Shown piece after piece: positions 63,993 through 64,000 of a DNA stretch of 64,000 nucleotides. The stretch is taken from the NCBI GenBank assembly GCA_007922195.1, contig ML681998.1:20549395-20613394 (forward strand), read 5' to 3'. The notes under the pieces are model-generated. The model worked only from the letters and a program-made list of their open reading frames with translations, was not told the origin of the DNA and did not search any database. This DNA is from Podocnemis expansa (Eukaryota > Chordata > Testudines > Podocnemididae). A program made the position numbers and the translations under genes. Positions within the stretch are counted from its first letter, which is position 1. Every line of letters begins with the position of its first letter.

Positions 63993-64000
63993 CCCTTGTT

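Overview
This is a repeat-dense stretch of an amniote genome with no host gene I can support. The best guess is a non-avian sauropsid, most likely a turtle. Reasons: several chicken-type CR1 LINEs with the (ATTCTATGAT)n 3' end, DIRS-type tyrosine-recombinase retrotransposons, many short palindromic DNA transposons with the terminus GGCTATGTCTACAC, tRNA/CORE-type SINE relics and a little LINE-1. No long intact reading frame remains; every recognisable protein piece belongs to a decayed transposable element. No tRNA or rRNA gene, CRISPR array or operon is present. The species call is inference from repeat content.

Layout. 0-8.5 kb: 3' part of an LTR, a GC-rich repeat, an 864-bp hAT-like element, a palindromic MITE, then mostly unique AT-rich DNA. 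8.6-12 kb: CR1 (+) split by a solo LTR. 12.8-15.5 kb: solo LTR split by a 1.6-kb MITE with a GC-rich interior. 15.5-21.3 kb: DIRS element (-) with inverted terminal repeats and an internal complementary region, its reverse transcriptase split by a 987-bp TA-target transposon. 22-27 kb: a MITE, a second DIRS remnant split by MITE+LTR, and a LINE-1 fragment. 27.9-30.4 kb: two diverged copies of a GC-rich promoter-like repeat. 32-36 kb: CR1 (-) carrying three insertions. 36.5-41 kb: a split MITE, CR1 piece, 1.4-kb LTR, 5S-rRNA-derived SINE with a 76-bp hAT, and an older CR1/L3. 43-48.6 kb: MITEs, a long fold-back element and the best-preserved CR1 (-). 48.8-56.8 kb: hAT, pogo-like and GC-rich repeats in unique DNA. 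56.9-63.2 kb: a third DIRS copy (+) split by the same LTR family and carrying a 60-bp minisatellite. 63.4 kb: a MITE running into a 400-N assembly gap.

The elements record relative time through nesting: CR1, DIRS and LTRs form the older layer; the GGCTATGTCTACAC MITEs, hAT and TA-target elements usually lie inside them. The most unusual signals are the complete DIRS terminal logic at 15.5-21.3 kb, and the MITE superfamily, whose members keep the same ends and the same central core but fill their arms with different self-complementary words.
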